A DNA stretch of 64,000 nucleotides from Pseudomonadota bacterium. GTDB taxonomy: Bacteria > Pseudomonadota > Gammaproteobacteria > Burkholderiales > Rhodocyclaceae. The notes below the pieces were generated by a model. That model was not told the origin of the DNA. It did not search any database and saw nothing but the letters and a program-made list of their open reading frames with translations. This document shows positions 1 to 9,705 of the stretch, one piece after another. The stretch covers positions 62,001 through 126,000 of the forward strand of contig JAFEDJ010000021.1 in NCBI GenBank assembly GCA_018241685.1, read 5' to 3'. Both the position numbers and the translations under genes were made by a program. Each line of letters opens with the position of its first letter. The first letter of the stretch is position 1.

Positions 1-2985
1 GATCGGGTAGGAGCCGTCGTGCTTCTTGTGCTCGTAGTACAGCGACTCTTCCTGGATCTTGCCGCGCTGGAAGCCGGTTTCCATCGCGCCGAGCACGCCA
101 CCGCGGGAGCTGATGGCTTCGAACTCCTTGAGCACCGCCTCTTCGACCAAGTCAGTGAGCTCTTCGATGATGAAGGCGCCCTGGTTCGGGTTCTCGTTCT
201 TGGCGAGGCCCCATTCGCGGTTGATGATCAGCTGGATCGCCATCGCGCGGCGCACCGATTCCTCGGTCGGCGTGGTGATCGCCTCGTCGTAGGCGTTGGT
301 GTGCAGCGAATTGCAGTTGTCGTAGATGGCGATCAGCGCCTGCAGCGTGGTGCGGATGTCGTTGAAGTCCATCTCCTGGGCGTGCAGCGAGCGGCCGGAG
401 GTCTGGACGTGGTACTTCAGCTTCTGGCTGCGCTCGTTGGCGCCGTACTTGTTCTTCATCGCCACAGCCCAGATGCGGCGGGCGACGCGGCCGATCACCG
501 AGTATTCCGGATCCATGCCGTTGCTGAAGAAGAAGGACAGGTTCGGCGCGAAATCGTCGATATGCATGCCGCGGGCCAGGTAGCTTTCCACGTAGGTGAA
601 GCCATTGGACAGCGTGAAGGCGAGCTGGCTGATCGGGTTCGCACCGGCTTCGGCAATGTGGTAGCCGGAGATCGACACCGAGTAGAAGTTCTGCACCTTG
701 TTATGGACGAAGAACTCCTGGATGTCGCCCATCATCTTCAGCGCGAACTCGGTGCTGAAGATGCAGGTGTTCTGGCCCTGGTCCTCCTTCAGGATGTCGG
801 CCTGCACGGTACCGCGCACGCTGGCCAGCACCCATTCGCGGATTTTGTCGGCTTCCTCTTCGGTCGGCTCACGGTCGTTCTGGGCCTTGAATTTGGCCAG
901 TTGCTGGGCCAGCGCGGTGTTGAAGAACATCGCCAGGATGATCGGCGCCGGGCCGTTGATGGTCATCGACACGGAGGTGGTCGGGTTGACCAGGTCGAAG
1001 CCGTCGTACAGCACCTTCATGTCGTCCAGCGTGGCGATGGACACGCCGGAGTTGCCGATCTTGCCGTAGATGTCCGGACGCGGATCCGGGTCGCAGCCGT
1101 ACAGCGTCACCGAGTCGAAGGCGGTGGAGAGGCGGTGCGCCGGCATGCCTTCGGACACCTTCTTGAAGCGGCGGTTGGTGCGGAAGGCGTCGCCTTCGCC
1201 GGCAAACATGCGGGTCGGGTCCTCGCCCTCGCGCTTGAAGGCGAACACGCCGGCGGTGTAGGGGAAGGAGCCGGGGACGTTTTCCTTCATCAGGAACTTG
1301 AGGGTCTCGCCGTCATCCTCGAAGCGCGGCAGGGACACCTTGCGGATCTTGGTGCCGGACAGGGATTCGCTGGTCAGCTGGGTGCGGATCTCCTTGTCGC
1401 GGATCTTCACCACGTACTCGTCGGCAGCGTACAGCTCGACGGTCTTCGGCCACATGTCGAGAAGCTTCCTGGAGGTGCCGGTCAGCTCACCGTCCTTCCA
1501 CTCGATGAGCTCATCGAAGCTGCCCGCGTCCTTCTTGCAGCCTTCGAAGAGCTGTTTGGAAATGCGCAGGGCCTGGCGCTCGCGGGCCACCTTGGCCTGG
1601 TCGGCAGTGTGCTTGTGGTAGCCGCGCACGGAATCGGCGATCTCGGCCAGGTAGCGGGCGCGCTCGGCCGGAACGATGGCACGGCCACGGCTGGAGGCCT
1701 TGACGCTGACCAGCGGCAGCTTGGGCGCGGCCAGCTTGAGGCCCTTGGCGGACAGCACCGGGGCGATGGCCTGGTACAGCGCGGTGACGCCGTCGTCGTT
1801 GAAGCGGGCGGCCATGGTGCCGAACACCGGCATCTGCTCGGTGGCCGTGGAGAACAGCTCGCGGTTGCGCTGGTACTGCTTGCGCACGTCGCGCAGCGCA
1901 TCCTCGGCGCCCTTGCGGTCGAACTTGTTGATCGCCACGAAATCGGCGAAGTCGAGCATGTCGATCTTCTCGAGCTGGCTGGCGGCGCCGAACTCGGGGG
2001 TCATCACGTACAGGGACACATCGACGAAGGGCACGATGGCCGCATCGCCCTGGCCGATGCCGGAGGTCTCGACGATGATCAGGTCGAAGCCGGCCAGGCG
2101 GGTGGCGGCGATGACTTCGGGCAGCGCGGCGGAGACCTCCTTGCCGGTGTCGCGGGTGGCCAGCGAGCGCATGAAGATGTTCGGGTGCTCGATGGCGTTC
2201 ATGCGGATGCGGTCGCCGAGCAGCGCGCCGCCGGTGCGCTTGCGGGACGGGTCGATGGAGACGATGGCCAGCTTGACCTGGTCGTCCTGGTCGAGGCGGA
2301 AGCGGCGCACCAGCTCGTCGGTGAGGCTGGACTTGCCGGCGCCGCCGGTACCGGTGATGCCGAGGGCCGGCACCTTCAGATCCTTGGCGGCCTCGATCAA
2401 CGCGGCCTTCACCGCGTCCGGATAGGCGCCGTTCTCAAGGCCGGTGATGACCTTCGAGAGCGTGCGGCGATCGCCGGATTGCAGTGCGGCAATGACCGCC
2501 TCGGCACCTTGCGGACCGGCGTGGCTCAGGTCCTGATCACAGCGTTCGACGACGTCGTTGATCATGCCCTGCAGGCCGAGGATGGCGCCGTCTTCCGGCG
2601 AGTAGATGCGGGTCACGCCGTAGTCGTGGAGTTCCTTGATCTCGGCCGGCACGATCACGCCGCCGCCGCCGCCGAAGACCTTGATGTTCTCGCCGCCGTT
2701 CTCGCGCAGCAGGTCGATCATGTACTTGAAGAACTCCACGTGGCCGCCCTGATAGGACGTGATCGCGATGCCCTGCACGTCTTCCTGCAGCGCGGCATTG
2801 ACGATCTCGCCCACCGAACGGTTGTGCCCGAGGTGGATCACCTCGGAGCCGGTGGACTGAAGAATCCGCCGCATGATGTTGATCGACGCGTCGTGGCCAT
2901 CGAACAGTGCCGCCGCGGTGACGAAACGCACCTTGTTCTTGGGCTTGTAAGCGACGAGCTTGTTGGCAACGCTCAGGTCGGTCAT
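1..2985 (-). CDS. icmF: Fused isobutyryl-CoA mutase IcmF (partial, C-terminus beyond the left edge)
   Basis: Adenosylcobalamin-dependent mutase that interconverts isobutyryl-CoA and n-butyryl-CoA, with its GTPase chaperone built into the same chain. Translating the minus strand from the ATG at 2985 gives 995 uninterrupted codons in the order diagnostic of IcmF. An N-terminal B12-binding domain (about residues 18-150) carries Asp29-Gly-His31. A MeaB-like G-domain (about 200-410) has a Walker A ending GAGKSS at Lys218. The mutase barrel starts near residue 560 and includes the [13 protein letters not shown] stretch. Family members are about 1,090 residues, so roughly 100 are missing off the window. 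A GGGGGAGA ribosome site precedes the start. Plain methylmalonyl-CoA mutase is unlikely, since it has its B12 domain at the C-terminus and no internal GTPase. Confidence 0.96.
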   Translation of the reverse strand, partial: MTDLSVANKLVAYKPKNKVRFVTAAALFDGHDASINIMRRILQSTGSEVIHLGHNRSVGEIVNAALQEDVQGIAITSYQGGHVEFFKYMIDLLRENGGENIKVFGGGGGVIVPAEIKELHDYGVTRIYSPEDGAILGLQGMINDVVERCDQDLSHAGPQGAEAVIAALQSGDRRTLSKVITGLENGAYPDAVKAALIEAAKDLKVPALGITGTGGAGKSSLTDELVRRFRLDQDDQVKLAIVSIDPSRKRTGGALLGDRIRMNAIEHPNIFMRSLATRDTGKEVSAALPEVIAATRLAGFDLIIVETSGIGQGDAAIVPFVDVSLYVMTPEFGAASQLEKIDMLDFADFVAINKFDRKGAEDALRDVRKQYQRNRELFSTATEQMPVFGTMAARFNDDGVTALYQAIAPVLSAKGLKLAAPKLPLVSVKASSRGRAIVPAERARYLAEIADSVRGYHKHTADQAKVARERQALRISKQLFEGCKKDAGSFDELIEWKDGELTGTSRKLLDMWPKTVELYAADEYVVKIRDKEIRTQLTSESLSGTKIRKVSLPRFEDDGETLKFLMKENVPGSFPYTAGVFAFKREGEDPTRMFAGEGDAFRTNRRFKKVSEGMPAHRLSTAFDSVTLYGCDPDPRPDIYGKIGNSGVSIATLDDMKVLYDGFDLVNPTTSVSMTINGPAPIILAMFFNTALAQQLAKFKAQNDREPTEEEADKIREWVLASVRGTVQADILKEDQGQNTCIFSTEFALKMMGDIQEFFVHNKVQNFYSVSISGYHIAEAGANPISQLAFTLSNGFTYVESYLARGMHIDDFAPNLSFFFSNGMDPEYSVIGRVARRIWAVAMKNKYGANERSQKLKYHVQTSGRSLHAQEMDFNDIRTTLQALIAIYDNCNSLHTNAYDEAITTPTEESVRRAMAIQLIINREWGLAKNENPNQGAFIIEELTDLVEEAVLKEFEAISSRGGVLGAMETGFQRGKIQEESLYYEHKKHDGSYPI

Positions 2986-3071
2986 GGTTGTCTCCCCCAC
3001 ATCATGTTTGTCGATGCGTTCATGGTAGAAGCGGGCAGCGGCATCCGCCATTGCCGTTGTCGACGGGATTC

Positions 3072-3100
3072 GTGCAAAATCCGCCAAGCTGCATTTTCAC
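3072..3100. promoter_or_regulatory. Imperfect inverted repeat between icmF and the AraC-type gene
   Basis: GTGcAAAAT and ATTTTCAC face each other across 12 bases, with one bulged base, in the 149-bp divergent spacer. This is a plausible operator for the adjacent AraC-type regulator. The assignment is by position only. Confidence 0.3.
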
Positions 3101-3134
3101 CTTTCCGTTCGTACGCCAGGGAGCCGAAACCCTC

Positions 3135-4196
3135 TTGAGCACCAGTCAGTCCCGTAAACGTGCCACTGTTTCAATGGGTTTCGTGAGTGGCATGCTGTTT
3201 GGCATGCTGCATCGCAACATCGACACAGCGCCGCTGCTCGCCGGCCTCGACATCAATCTTGCAGACGCGGCCAGTCGCGTGCCAGTGGACCGCTACGCCA
3301 CGCTGTACAACCTGGTGATCAGCGAACTGCAGGACGAGGGCTTCGGCCTGTTCTCAATGCCGATGCGGCCGGGCAGCTTCGAGTTCCTGTGCCGCGGCAT
3401 GCTCGGCGCACCAACGCTGGCCGACGCCCTCGACCGGGCGCGCCGCTTCCTGTCCATCGTGCTGCCCGACCTGGCGGTCGGCGTGCAGCGCCAGGACAAC
3501 CGCGCGGAGCTGCACATCACCGAGCTCGTGCCGGTGGCCGCCACACCGGACGACCCGGCCCGGGTCTTCGCCTTCGAATGGCTGCTGCGCCTGCTGCACA
3601 GCCTGTCGTGCTGGCTCGTCGGGCGCGGGCTGGCCCTCGACGCGGTGGATTTCCCCTTCGCCCGCCCCGCCCATGCCGACGACTACGCGCTGGTATACAC
3701 GGAACGTTCCGCCTTCGTGACCGGCACACGGCTGGTGGCCCGCTTCAACGCCACCCTCCTCGACCTGCCGATCCGCCGCGACGAAGCCGCGCTGGCGGCC
3801 TTTCTGGACGGCGCGCCGGGACGCATCAGCATGCTCTACCGGCGCGACCGCAACACCGTCACGCGGGTCCGCGACCTGATCCGCCACGCGCTGCCGGTCA
3901 GCCTGTCCCAGGACGACGTGGCCGGCCGCCTGCACATGTCGCCGCGCACGCTGCATCGCCGCCTGGAAGAAGAAGGCTCCAGCTTCCGCGGCATCAAGGA
4001 AGCGCTGCGCCGGGACCTGGCCCTGTCGCGCCTTACCAAGACCCGCCAGTCCATCGCCCAGGTTGCCACCGACCTCGGCTACGCCGACACCTCGGCCTTC
4101 TATCGGGCTTTCACCGGATGGACCGGCATGTCGCCGGAACGCTACCGGCGCCAGCTGGCCCACGACGAAGCGGTCAACTGCAACGACAAAGCCTAG
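3135..4196 (+). CDS. AraC-family transcriptional regulator with N-terminal Arabinose_bd-type domain
   Basis: Ligand-responsive DNA-binding regulator of about 353 residues. The first two thirds match the effector-binding domain found in OruR/ArgR-like AraC proteins. The C-terminal 100 residues hold the double helix-turn-helix; a first helix region (SQDDVAGRLHMSPRTLHRRL) is followed by the family signature near LGYADTSAFYRAFTGWTGMSPERYR. I chose the TTG at 3135 because AGGGAG lies 11 bases upstream; the in-frame ATG at 3174 has no ribosome site. It is divergent from icmF, so the simplest inference is that it controls branched or short-chain acyl-CoA metabolism. The inducer cannot be read from the sequence. 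Confidence 0.85.
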   Translation: MSTSQSRKRATVSMGFVSGMLFGMLHRNIDTAPLLAGLDINLADAASRVPVDRYATLYNLVISELQDEGFGLFSMPMRPGSFEFLCRGMLGAPTLADALDRARRFLSIVLPDLAVGVQRQDNRAELHITELVPVAATPDDPARVFAFEWLLRLLHSLSCWLVGRGLALDAVDFPFARPAHADDYALVYTERSAFVTGTRLVARFNATLLDLPIRRDEAALAAFLDGAPGRISMLYRRDRNTVTRVRDLIRHALPVSLSQDDVAGRLHMSPRTLHRRLEEEGSSFRGIKEALRRDLALSRLTKTRQSIAQVATDLGYADTSAFYRAFTGWTGMSPERYRRQLAHDEAVNCNDKA

Positions 4197-4228
4197 AATG
4201 GCAGGTCGGCCCAGAACATTCCCTTTTC

Positions 4229-6328
4229 ATGCCTCGCGTTTACGAACCCCTGACCGAAGAGCTGCTACGCGAAGCGGACGAGTTGCTGCCCACCCTCATC
4301 CGCAATGCGCTGATCGGCATCTACATCATCCAGGACGATCTGTTCCGCTACGCCAATCCGCGCTTCGCAGAGATGTTCGGCTACACGCAGACAGAAATCT
4401 GCGGCCGCCTGGGCCCCACCGCGCTGATCATGCCGGAAGACCGCTGCAAGGTCAGCGAGGCCATCTCCCGGCGCCTCCACCATGGAGCCGACACCGCCCA
4501 CTACACCTTCCGCGGGCGGCGCAAGGACGGCAGCCAGATCGAGCTGGAGGTGTTCGGCAACCGCACCGAGTTTGACGGCCGCCCGGCCATCATCGGCATG
4601 CTGGTGGACATCACCGCCCGCTGTACTGCCGAACGGACCGCCCGCGAACAGCTGCACTTCATCGGCCAGCTCATCGAGGCGATTCCCAGCCCGCTGTTCT
4701 TCAAGGACGAACACGCCCGCTACGTGGGCTGCAACAAGGCCTTCGAAGCCTTCCTCGGCAAGCAGCGGCACGAGCTCGTCGGCCGCTCGGTGTTCGAGAT
4801 CTCTCCGCCGGAGCTGGCGGCCCGCTACCACGAGGCCGACCAGGCCCTGTTCGACCATCCCGGCGTGCAGACCTACGAGGCGCTGGTCTCGTCAGCGGAC
4901 GGCCGCAACCGGGACGTGATCTTCAACAAGGCCACCTATTTCAAGTCGGATGGCAGCCTCGGCGGCCTGGTCGGCGTAATCACCGACATCACCGACCGCA
5001 AGCAGACCGAAGCCCTGATCTGGATGCAGGCCAACTACGACCCGCTCACCGGCCTGCCCAACCGCCGCCTGCTCAACGACCGCCTGGCCGAGCTGATGAA
5101 GCAGTCCCACCGTACCCACGACTGCGTGGCAGTGATGTTCATCGACCTGGACCGCTTCAAGGAGGTCAACGACACCCTCGGCCATGAAGCCGGCGACCGA
5201 CTGCTCGTCGAGGCGGCGCGCCGCATCGTCAGCTGCGTGCGCGAATCCGACACGGTGGCGCGCCAGGGCGGCGACGAATTCACCGTGCTGCTGCCCGGCC
5301 TCGCCGACGAGGCACCGATCGAGCGCATCGCCGAAGACATCATCGACACCCTCGCCCAGCCCTTCCAGCTCGGCCACGACATCGCCTACGTGTCGGCCAG
5401 CGTCGGCATCACGCTGTTCCCGAAGGACGCCGACACCCCGGCCAACATCCTGAAGAACGCCGACCAGGCCATGTACCACGCCAAGGACGAGGGCCGGAAC
5501 CGCTTCAGCTACTTCTCGCCGCGCATGCAGGAGGCCGCGCTGCAACGCCTGCAGCTGGGCAAGGACCTGCGCCACGCCCTCGACCGGGGCCAGCTGAGCC
5601 TGCACTACCAGCCCATCCTGCGCCTCGCCGACGGCCATTTCCACAAGGCCGAGGCCTTGCTGCGCTGGAACCACCCGCAGCGTGGCGCCGTATCGCCGGC
5701 CGAATTCGTGCCGGTGGCCGAGGAGCTGGGCCTCATCGACACCATCGGCACCTGGGTCTTCCGCGAGGCCATCGACATGGTGGCGCGCTGGCGCTCAACG
5801 GTGCCGCCCGAACTGGCCGACAGTCTGCAGATCACCGTCAATGCGTCGCCGCGCCAGTTCGCCAAAGGTCGCTCGCTGGCCGTCCTGCTCGACGAACTCA
5901 CCGAGAGGAACGTGCCCGGCGCCAGCATCGCCATCGAGATCACCGAGGGCCTGCTGCTGGACGAGCACCCGTCAGTCACCGCCCAGCTGGCCTGCCTCAG
6001 CGCCGCCGGCATCCAGATATCCATCGACGACTTCGGCACCGGCTACTCGGCGATGGCCTACCTCAAGCGAATGGACATCGATACCCTCAAGATCGACCGG
6101 TCCTTCGTGCGCGACCTGACCACCGATCCCAGCGACCTGGCGATCACCGAGGCGATCATCGCGATGGCCCACAAGCTCGACCTCGAAGTGGTCGCCGAAG
6201 GCATCGAGAGCGAAGCCCAGCGCGAACGCCTGGCCGCTGCCGGCTGCGACTACGGGCAGGGCTACCTGTTCTCGCGGCCGTTGCCGGAAGACGCCTTCTT
6301 CGACTACATCGCCCGCCACTGCCGATGA
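4229..6328 (+). CDS. PAS-PAS-GGDEF-EAL cyclic-di-GMP turnover protein
   Basis: Soluble 699-residue protein that can in principle both make and break cyclic-di-GMP. Two PAS sensor domains (about 10-130 and 135-258) precede a GGDEF domain with an intact GGDEF motif at residue 347. An RxxD inhibitory site (RESD) sits five residues before that motif. The EAL domain follows, with EALLRW at 475, the DDFGTGYS loop and VVAEGIES, so all the usual metal and catalytic residues are present. No membrane segment is visible, so the signal is cytoplasmic (redox, gas or small ligand). Its TGA overlaps the ATG of the hybrid kinase gene, giving translational coupling with the two signalling genes downstream. 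A TAGAAT box 35 bases before the start may be its own promoter. Confidence 0.93.
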   Translation: MPRVYEPLTEELLREADELLPTLIRNALIGIYIIQDDLFRYANPRFAEMFGYTQTEICGRLGPTALIMPEDRCKVSEAISRRLHHGADTAHYTFRGRRKDGSQIELEVFGNRTEFDGRPAIIGMLVDITARCTAERTAREQLHFIGQLIEAIPSPLFFKDEHARYVGCNKAFEAFLGKQRHELVGRSVFEISPPELAARYHEADQALFDHPGVQTYEALVSSADGRNRDVIFNKATYFKSDGSLGGLVGVITDITDRKQTEALIWMQANYDPLTGLPNRRLLNDRLAELMKQSHRTHDCVAVMFIDLDRFKEVNDTLGHEAGDRLLVEAARRIVSCVRESDTVARQGGDEFTVLLPGLADEAPIERIAEDIIDTLAQPFQLGHDIAYVSASVGITLFPKDADTPANILKNADQAMYHAKDEGRNRFSYFSPRMQEAALQRLQLGKDLRHALDRGQLSLHYQPILRLADGHFHKAEALLRWNHPQRGAVSPAEFVPVAEELGLIDTIGTWVFREAIDMVARWRSTVPPELADSLQITVNASPRQFAKGRSLAVLLDELTERNVPGASIAIEITEGLLLDEHPSVTAQLACLSAAGIQISIDDFGTGYSAMAYLKRMDIDTLKIDRSFVRDLTTDPSDLAITEAIIAMAHKLDLEVVAEGIESEAQRERLAAAGCDYGQGYLFSRPLPEDAFFDYIARHCR

Positions 6329-8388
6329 CGTCCCGCCTGCCGCCCGCCAACCCCGGCAAGCCCGCCACACCGGAAGAGCTGCGGCGCTACGACCTGCTGC
6401 TGGCCGGCTTCGACCTGCTCGACCAGGCCATCGCGGTGTTCGATGCGGCCCCCAAGCTGGTCACCTGGAACAAGGCACTGCTGCGCCTGCTCGATTTTCC
6501 GGAAGACATGGTGCGGGTCGGCACGCCCTTCGAAGACTTCGTGCGCTTCAACGCGCAGCGTGGCGAATATGGGCTTGGCGGACGCGGCGGCAACGAAGCC
6601 GACGTGGAGCGCCTGGTCGCCGAACGCATGGCCTCGGTGCGCTCCTTCCAGCCCCACCAGGCCGAACGCATCCGTCCCAACGGCCAGGTGCTGTCGATCC
6701 GCGGCGTGCCGATCCCGAACCTGGGCTTCGTGACCCTGTGGACCGACATCACCGAGCAGCGCCGCTACGAGCAGCTCATCGAAAGCCAGAACGCCGCCCT
6801 CGAAACCCGCGTCAGCGCACGCACGGCGGAACTGGAAGCGGCCACCACGCGCCTCGACGCGCTGGCTGGCCAGCTGGCCCGCAGCGAAGAACGCCTGCGC
6901 CTGATCATGGACGCCATCCCGGCGCTGATCGCCTACGTGGATGCCGACGAGCGCTACATCTTCGCCAACCGCGGCTACACCGAATGGTTCGGCATCGACC
7001 CGACGCGGATCATCGGACGCAGCATCGCCGAAGTCTTCGGCCCCGAGGCCTACGCGCAGATCCGGCCCTACATCGGGCAGGCGGCCACCGGCGAGCAGGT
7101 CAGCTACGAGTATTCGCGCCTCAACCCGGCCGGCCGCCAGGTCCATGCGCGCAGCGCGCTGGTGCCCGAGGTCTCGCCGAACGGCTGCGTGCAGGGCTAC
7201 TTCGTGCTGTCCATCGATATCACCGAGCAGAAGGCCAGCCAGGCCGCGCTGATCCAGGCCCAGAAGATGGAAGCGGTCGGCCAGCTCACCGGTGGCCTGG
7301 CCCACGACTTCAACAACCTGCTCACCATCATCACCGGCAACCTGGCCACGCTGCGCGACAAGCTGCCGCCCTACCAGGGCTACGACGACTACCTGGAGCC
7401 GGCCTTGTCGGCGGCGCGGCGCGGCGCCGAACTGATCCGCCGCCTGCTGACCTTCTCCCGCCAGCAGCCGCTGGAACCCTGCCCGGTGGAAGTCGGCGCG
7501 CTGGTGCATGGCATGACCTCGCTGCTGTCGCGCTCCCTCACCGAGCGCATCCACATGCAGCTCGACCTGCCGGCGGACAAGCTCTACGCGTTGGTCGATC
7601 CCCACCAGCTGGAAAGCGCCCTCCTCAACCTGGCCATCAACGCCCGCGACGCGATGCCCGACGGCGGCGAGCTGCGCATCGCCGTGACGCAGCGCCAGGT
7701 CACACCGAACATCGCCCAGCAGGCCGAGGTCCCCCCCGGCGACTACGTGCAGTTCGACGTCTCCGACACCGGCTCGGGCATTGCGCCAGAGCTGCTGCCG
7801 CGCCTCTTCGAACCCTTCTTCACCACCAAGGCCTTCGGCGCCGGCAGCGGCCTCGGCCTGGCCATGGTGTACGGTTTCATCCGTCAGTCCGGCGGCAACA
7901 TCCGCGTGCTCAGCACGCCGGGCACCGGCACCAACGTGCGCTTCATCGTACCAATGACCGACGCGCCGGCGCCAACACCCGGCCCCGCAGCCCCGGCCGC
8001 GACGGCCACCGAGAACGCCCACCGCCTGGTGCTGCTGGTCGAGGACGAGCCCGCAGTGCGCAAGGTCATCCGCCAGCAGCTCACCGAACTGGGCTATCCG
8101 GTCCTCGAAGCCGGCAACGGCATCGAGGCGAAGGCAATGCTGGAGGCGGTGGAGGACATCGCGCTGCTGGTCTCCGACACCGTCATGCCCGGCCTCGGCG
8201 GGCGGGAACTGGCCGCCGCTGCCCGCGCACTGCGCCCCGCGCTGCCAATCCTGCTGATCACCGGCTACGCCACCGGCGAACCGCCGGCCGGCATGCCCGA
8301 CATCCCGACCCTGCGCAAACCCTTCGAGCGCAGCGCCCTCGCCGCAGCCCTCACCGCCCTCGACCATCCGGAGACTCCGGCACCATGA
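6325..8388 (+). CDS. Hybrid sensor histidine kinase (PAS-PAS-HK-receiver)
   Basis: Soluble 687-residue hybrid kinase. A PAS-like region (about 20-150) is followed by a coiled coil (150-195) and a second PAS domain (195-310). The dimerisation/phosphoacceptor helix has His327 in [11 protein letters not shown]. The ATPase domain includes [17 protein letters not shown] and [11 protein letters not shown]-terminal receiver carries acidic residues 573-575, the phosphoacceptor Asp618 and Lys665. The start overlaps the stop of the c-di-GMP gene (ATGA), and its own stop overlaps the next start in the same way. The NNLL H-box and attached receiver are typical of kinases that take signals from soluble PAS domains. 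The receiver probably tunes the kinase or passes phosphate to the next gene's product; this is inference. Confidence 0.93.
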   Translation: MTSRLPPANPGKPATPEELRRYDLLLAGFDLLDQAIAVFDAAPKLVTWNKALLRLLDFPEDMVRVGTPFEDFVRFNAQRGEYGLGGRGGNEADVERLVAERMASVRSFQPHQAERIRPNGQVLSIRGVPIPNLGFVTLWTDITEQRRYEQLIESQNAALETRVSARTAELEAATTRLDALAGQLARSEERLRLIMDAIPALIAYVDADERYIFANRGYTEWFGIDPTRIIGRSIAEVFGPEAYAQIRPYIGQAATGEQVSYEYSRLNPAGRQVHARSALVPEVSPNGCVQGYFVLSIDITEQKASQAALIQAQKMEAVGQLTGGLAHDFNNLLTIITGNLATLRDKLPPYQGYDDYLEPALSAARRGAELIRRLLTFSRQQPLEPCPVEVGALVHGMTSLLSRSLTERIHMQLDLPADKLYALVDPHQLESALLNLAINARDAMPDGGELRIAVTQRQVTPNIAQQAEVPPGDYVQFDVSDTGSGIAPELLPRLFEPFFTTKAFGAGSGLGLAMVYGFIRQSGGNIRVLSTPGTGTNVRFIVPMTDAPAPTPGPAAPAATATENAHRLVLLVEDEPAVRKVIRQQLTELGYPVLEAGNGIEAKAMLEAVEDIALLVSDTVMPGLGGRELAAAARALRPALPILLITGYATGEPPAGMPDIPTLRKPFERSALAAALTALDHPETPAP

Positions 8389-9104
8389 CCGCCGCCGACA
8401 AGGACAGCCCCCTGATCTTCATCGTCGAGGACGAAGCCGACATCGCCCGCCTGATCGCCAGCAGCCTCGCCGAGTACGGTTTCCGCAGCGAGAGCTTCGG
8501 CAACGGCCGCGCACTGCTGGCGCGGGCCCGCCGCGTGCAGCCGGAGCTGGCCATCCTCGACCTCGGCCTGCCCGACATGGACGGCCTGCAGGTGCTGCGC
8601 GAACTGCAGGAGCAGCACCCCTGCGCAGCCCTGATCCTGACCGGCCGCGACGGCCTCACCGACCGGGTGCTGGGCCTGGAACTGGGCGCCGACGACTACC
8701 TGGTCAAGCCCTTCGAGCCCCGCGAGCTGGTGGCCCGCGTGCGCTCCATCCTGCGCCGCTACCAGAAGGCTGCCGCGCAGGAGCCCGGGAGCCACAGCGG
8801 CGCACACTTCGCCGGCTGGCACTTCGACCTCGGCCGCCTCCACCTCAGCGCCACCGACGGCCGCGAAGTCACGCTGTCGGCCGCCGAGGCGGCGCTGCTG
8901 CAGACCCTGCTGAAGCGCCCCAACAAGATCCTGACCCGCGAACAGCTGATCGGCGAACGCGACCTCGACCCCTTCGACCGCAGCATCGACGTGCGCATCT
9001 CGCGCCTGCGCCGCAAGCTCGAGGACGATCCGCAGGACCCGAAGATCATCAAGACGGTATACGGCGCCGGCTACCTGCTGTGCGCCGCTGTGGCCTGGGA
9101 GTGA
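8385..9104 (+). CDS. OmpR/PhoB-family response regulator
   Basis: A 239-residue DNA-binding response regulator. The receiver domain has the acidic pair in VEDEAD, the phosphoacceptor Asp59 (LDLGLPDMDG) and Lys108 (VKPFEPREL). A winged-helix effector domain occupies about 140-235 (SAAEAALLQTLLKRPNKILTRE, SRLRRKLEDD, GAGYLL). The ATG sits inside the stop of the hybrid kinase, making it the obvious output partner of that kinase. Having an attached receiver and a separate regulator suggests either a branched or a phosphorelay-like path, although no Hpt domain is visible in the window. Confidence 0.94.
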   Translation: MTAADKDSPLIFIVEDEADIARLIASSLAEYGFRSESFGNGRALLARARRVQPELAILDLGLPDMDGLQVLRELQEQHPCAALILTGRDGLTDRVLGLELGADDYLVKPFEPRELVARVRSILRRYQKAAAQEPGSHSGAHFAGWHFDLGRLHLSATDGREVTLSAAEAALLQTLLKRPNKILTREQLIGERDLDPFDRSIDVRISRLRRKLEDDPQDPKIIKTVYGAGYLLCAAVAWE

Positions 9105-9127
9105 TCCCGCCCGGCCGCCGACTCCCG

Positions 9128-9133
9128 TAGAAT
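9128..9133 (+). promoter_or_regulatory. Putative -10 box for the VOC protein gene
   Basis: TAGAAT 36 bases before the start codon. No clear -35 element stands 16-18 bases upstream. It is one of several such boxes at the same distance from starts in this window. Confidence 0.4.
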
Positions 9134-9163
9134 GCCGGCTCCTTTAGGAGGGAAAAACCAATC

Positions 9164-9637
9164 ATGACAAGACCATTCAAAGTACTCGGCGTCCAGCAGA
9201 TCGCCATCGGCGGCCCGTCCAAGGACCGCCTGCGCACCCTGTGGGTGGACATGTTCGGCCTCGAAGTCACCGGCACTTTCAAGTCGGAACGGGAGAACGT
9301 GGACGAGGACATCACCGCCATGGGCAAGGGCCCGTTCAAGGTCGAAGTGGACCTGATGCAGCCCCTCGATCCCGACAAGAAGCCGGCCGTGCACACCACC
9401 CCGCTGAACCACGTGGGCCTGTGGATCGACGACCTGCCGAAGGCCGTCGAGTGGCTCAGCGCCAACGGCGTACGTTTCGCGCCGGGCGGCATCCGCAAGG
9501 GCGCCGCCGGTTTCGACATCACCTTCCTCCACCCCAAGGGCAACGAAGAATTCCCCATCGGTGGTGAAGGTGTGCTGGTCGAGCTGGTCCAAGCCCCGCA
9601 GGAAGTGATCGACGCCTTCGCCAAGCTGGCCGGCTGA
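9164..9637 (+). CDS. VOC-superfamily (glyoxalase / methylmalonyl-CoA epimerase-like) protein
   Basis: A 157-residue single-chain vicinal-oxygen-chelate protein with two babbab modules. A strong AGGAGGG site precedes the ATG. Likely metal ligands are His83 (LNHVGLWID) and Glu140 (VLVELVQ). The usual first-strand His is Gln12 (VQQIAIGG), so the metal site resembles that of only part of the family. The length and the [11 protein letters not shown] segment fit glyoxalase I or methylmalonyl-CoA epimerase relatives. IcmF is only 6 kb away, so an acyl-CoA role is tempting, but the substrate cannot be assigned. It is monocistronic, ending in a hairpin shared with the convergent gene. Confidence 0.8.
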   Translation: MTRPFKVLGVQQIAIGGPSKDRLRTLWVDMFGLEVTGTFKSERENVDEDITAMGKGPFKVEVDLMQPLDPDKKPAVHTTPLNHVGLWIDDLPKAVEWLSANGVRFAPGGIRKGAAGFDITFLHPKGNEEFPIGGEGVLVELVQAPQEVIDAFAKLAG

Positions 9638-9654
9638 TCACCCGCAGCAAACGA

Positions 9655-9690
9655 CGAAGGGCCGACCCTCTTGCGGGGGCCGGCCCTTCG
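9655..9690. terminator. Hairpin between convergent genes
   Basis: A perfect 10-bp stem, CGAAGGGCCG paired with CGGCCCTTCG, lies between the VOC gene and the metallopeptidase gene. On the minus strand it is followed by TCGTCGTTT, which is T-rich. It is preceded by AAACGACGAA, a prefix repeated at two other terminators in the window. Confidence 0.65.
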
Positions 9691-9705
9691 CACGTCTAGC
9701 GCCGA

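Noticed and set aside
2986..3134. Cobalamin riboswitch upstream of icmF (a B12 enzyme)
   Set aside because: The spacer is too short (149 bp) and contains no B12-box-like sequence or the expected stems.
19..3138. Open reading frame of over 1,000 codons on the plus strand at the left edge
   Set aside because: It is the antisense shadow of icmF. The minus-strand frame gives a protein with all IcmF domains, whereas the plus frame gives His/Gly/Asp/Val-rich sequence with no family resemblance, typical of the complement of a GC-rich gene.
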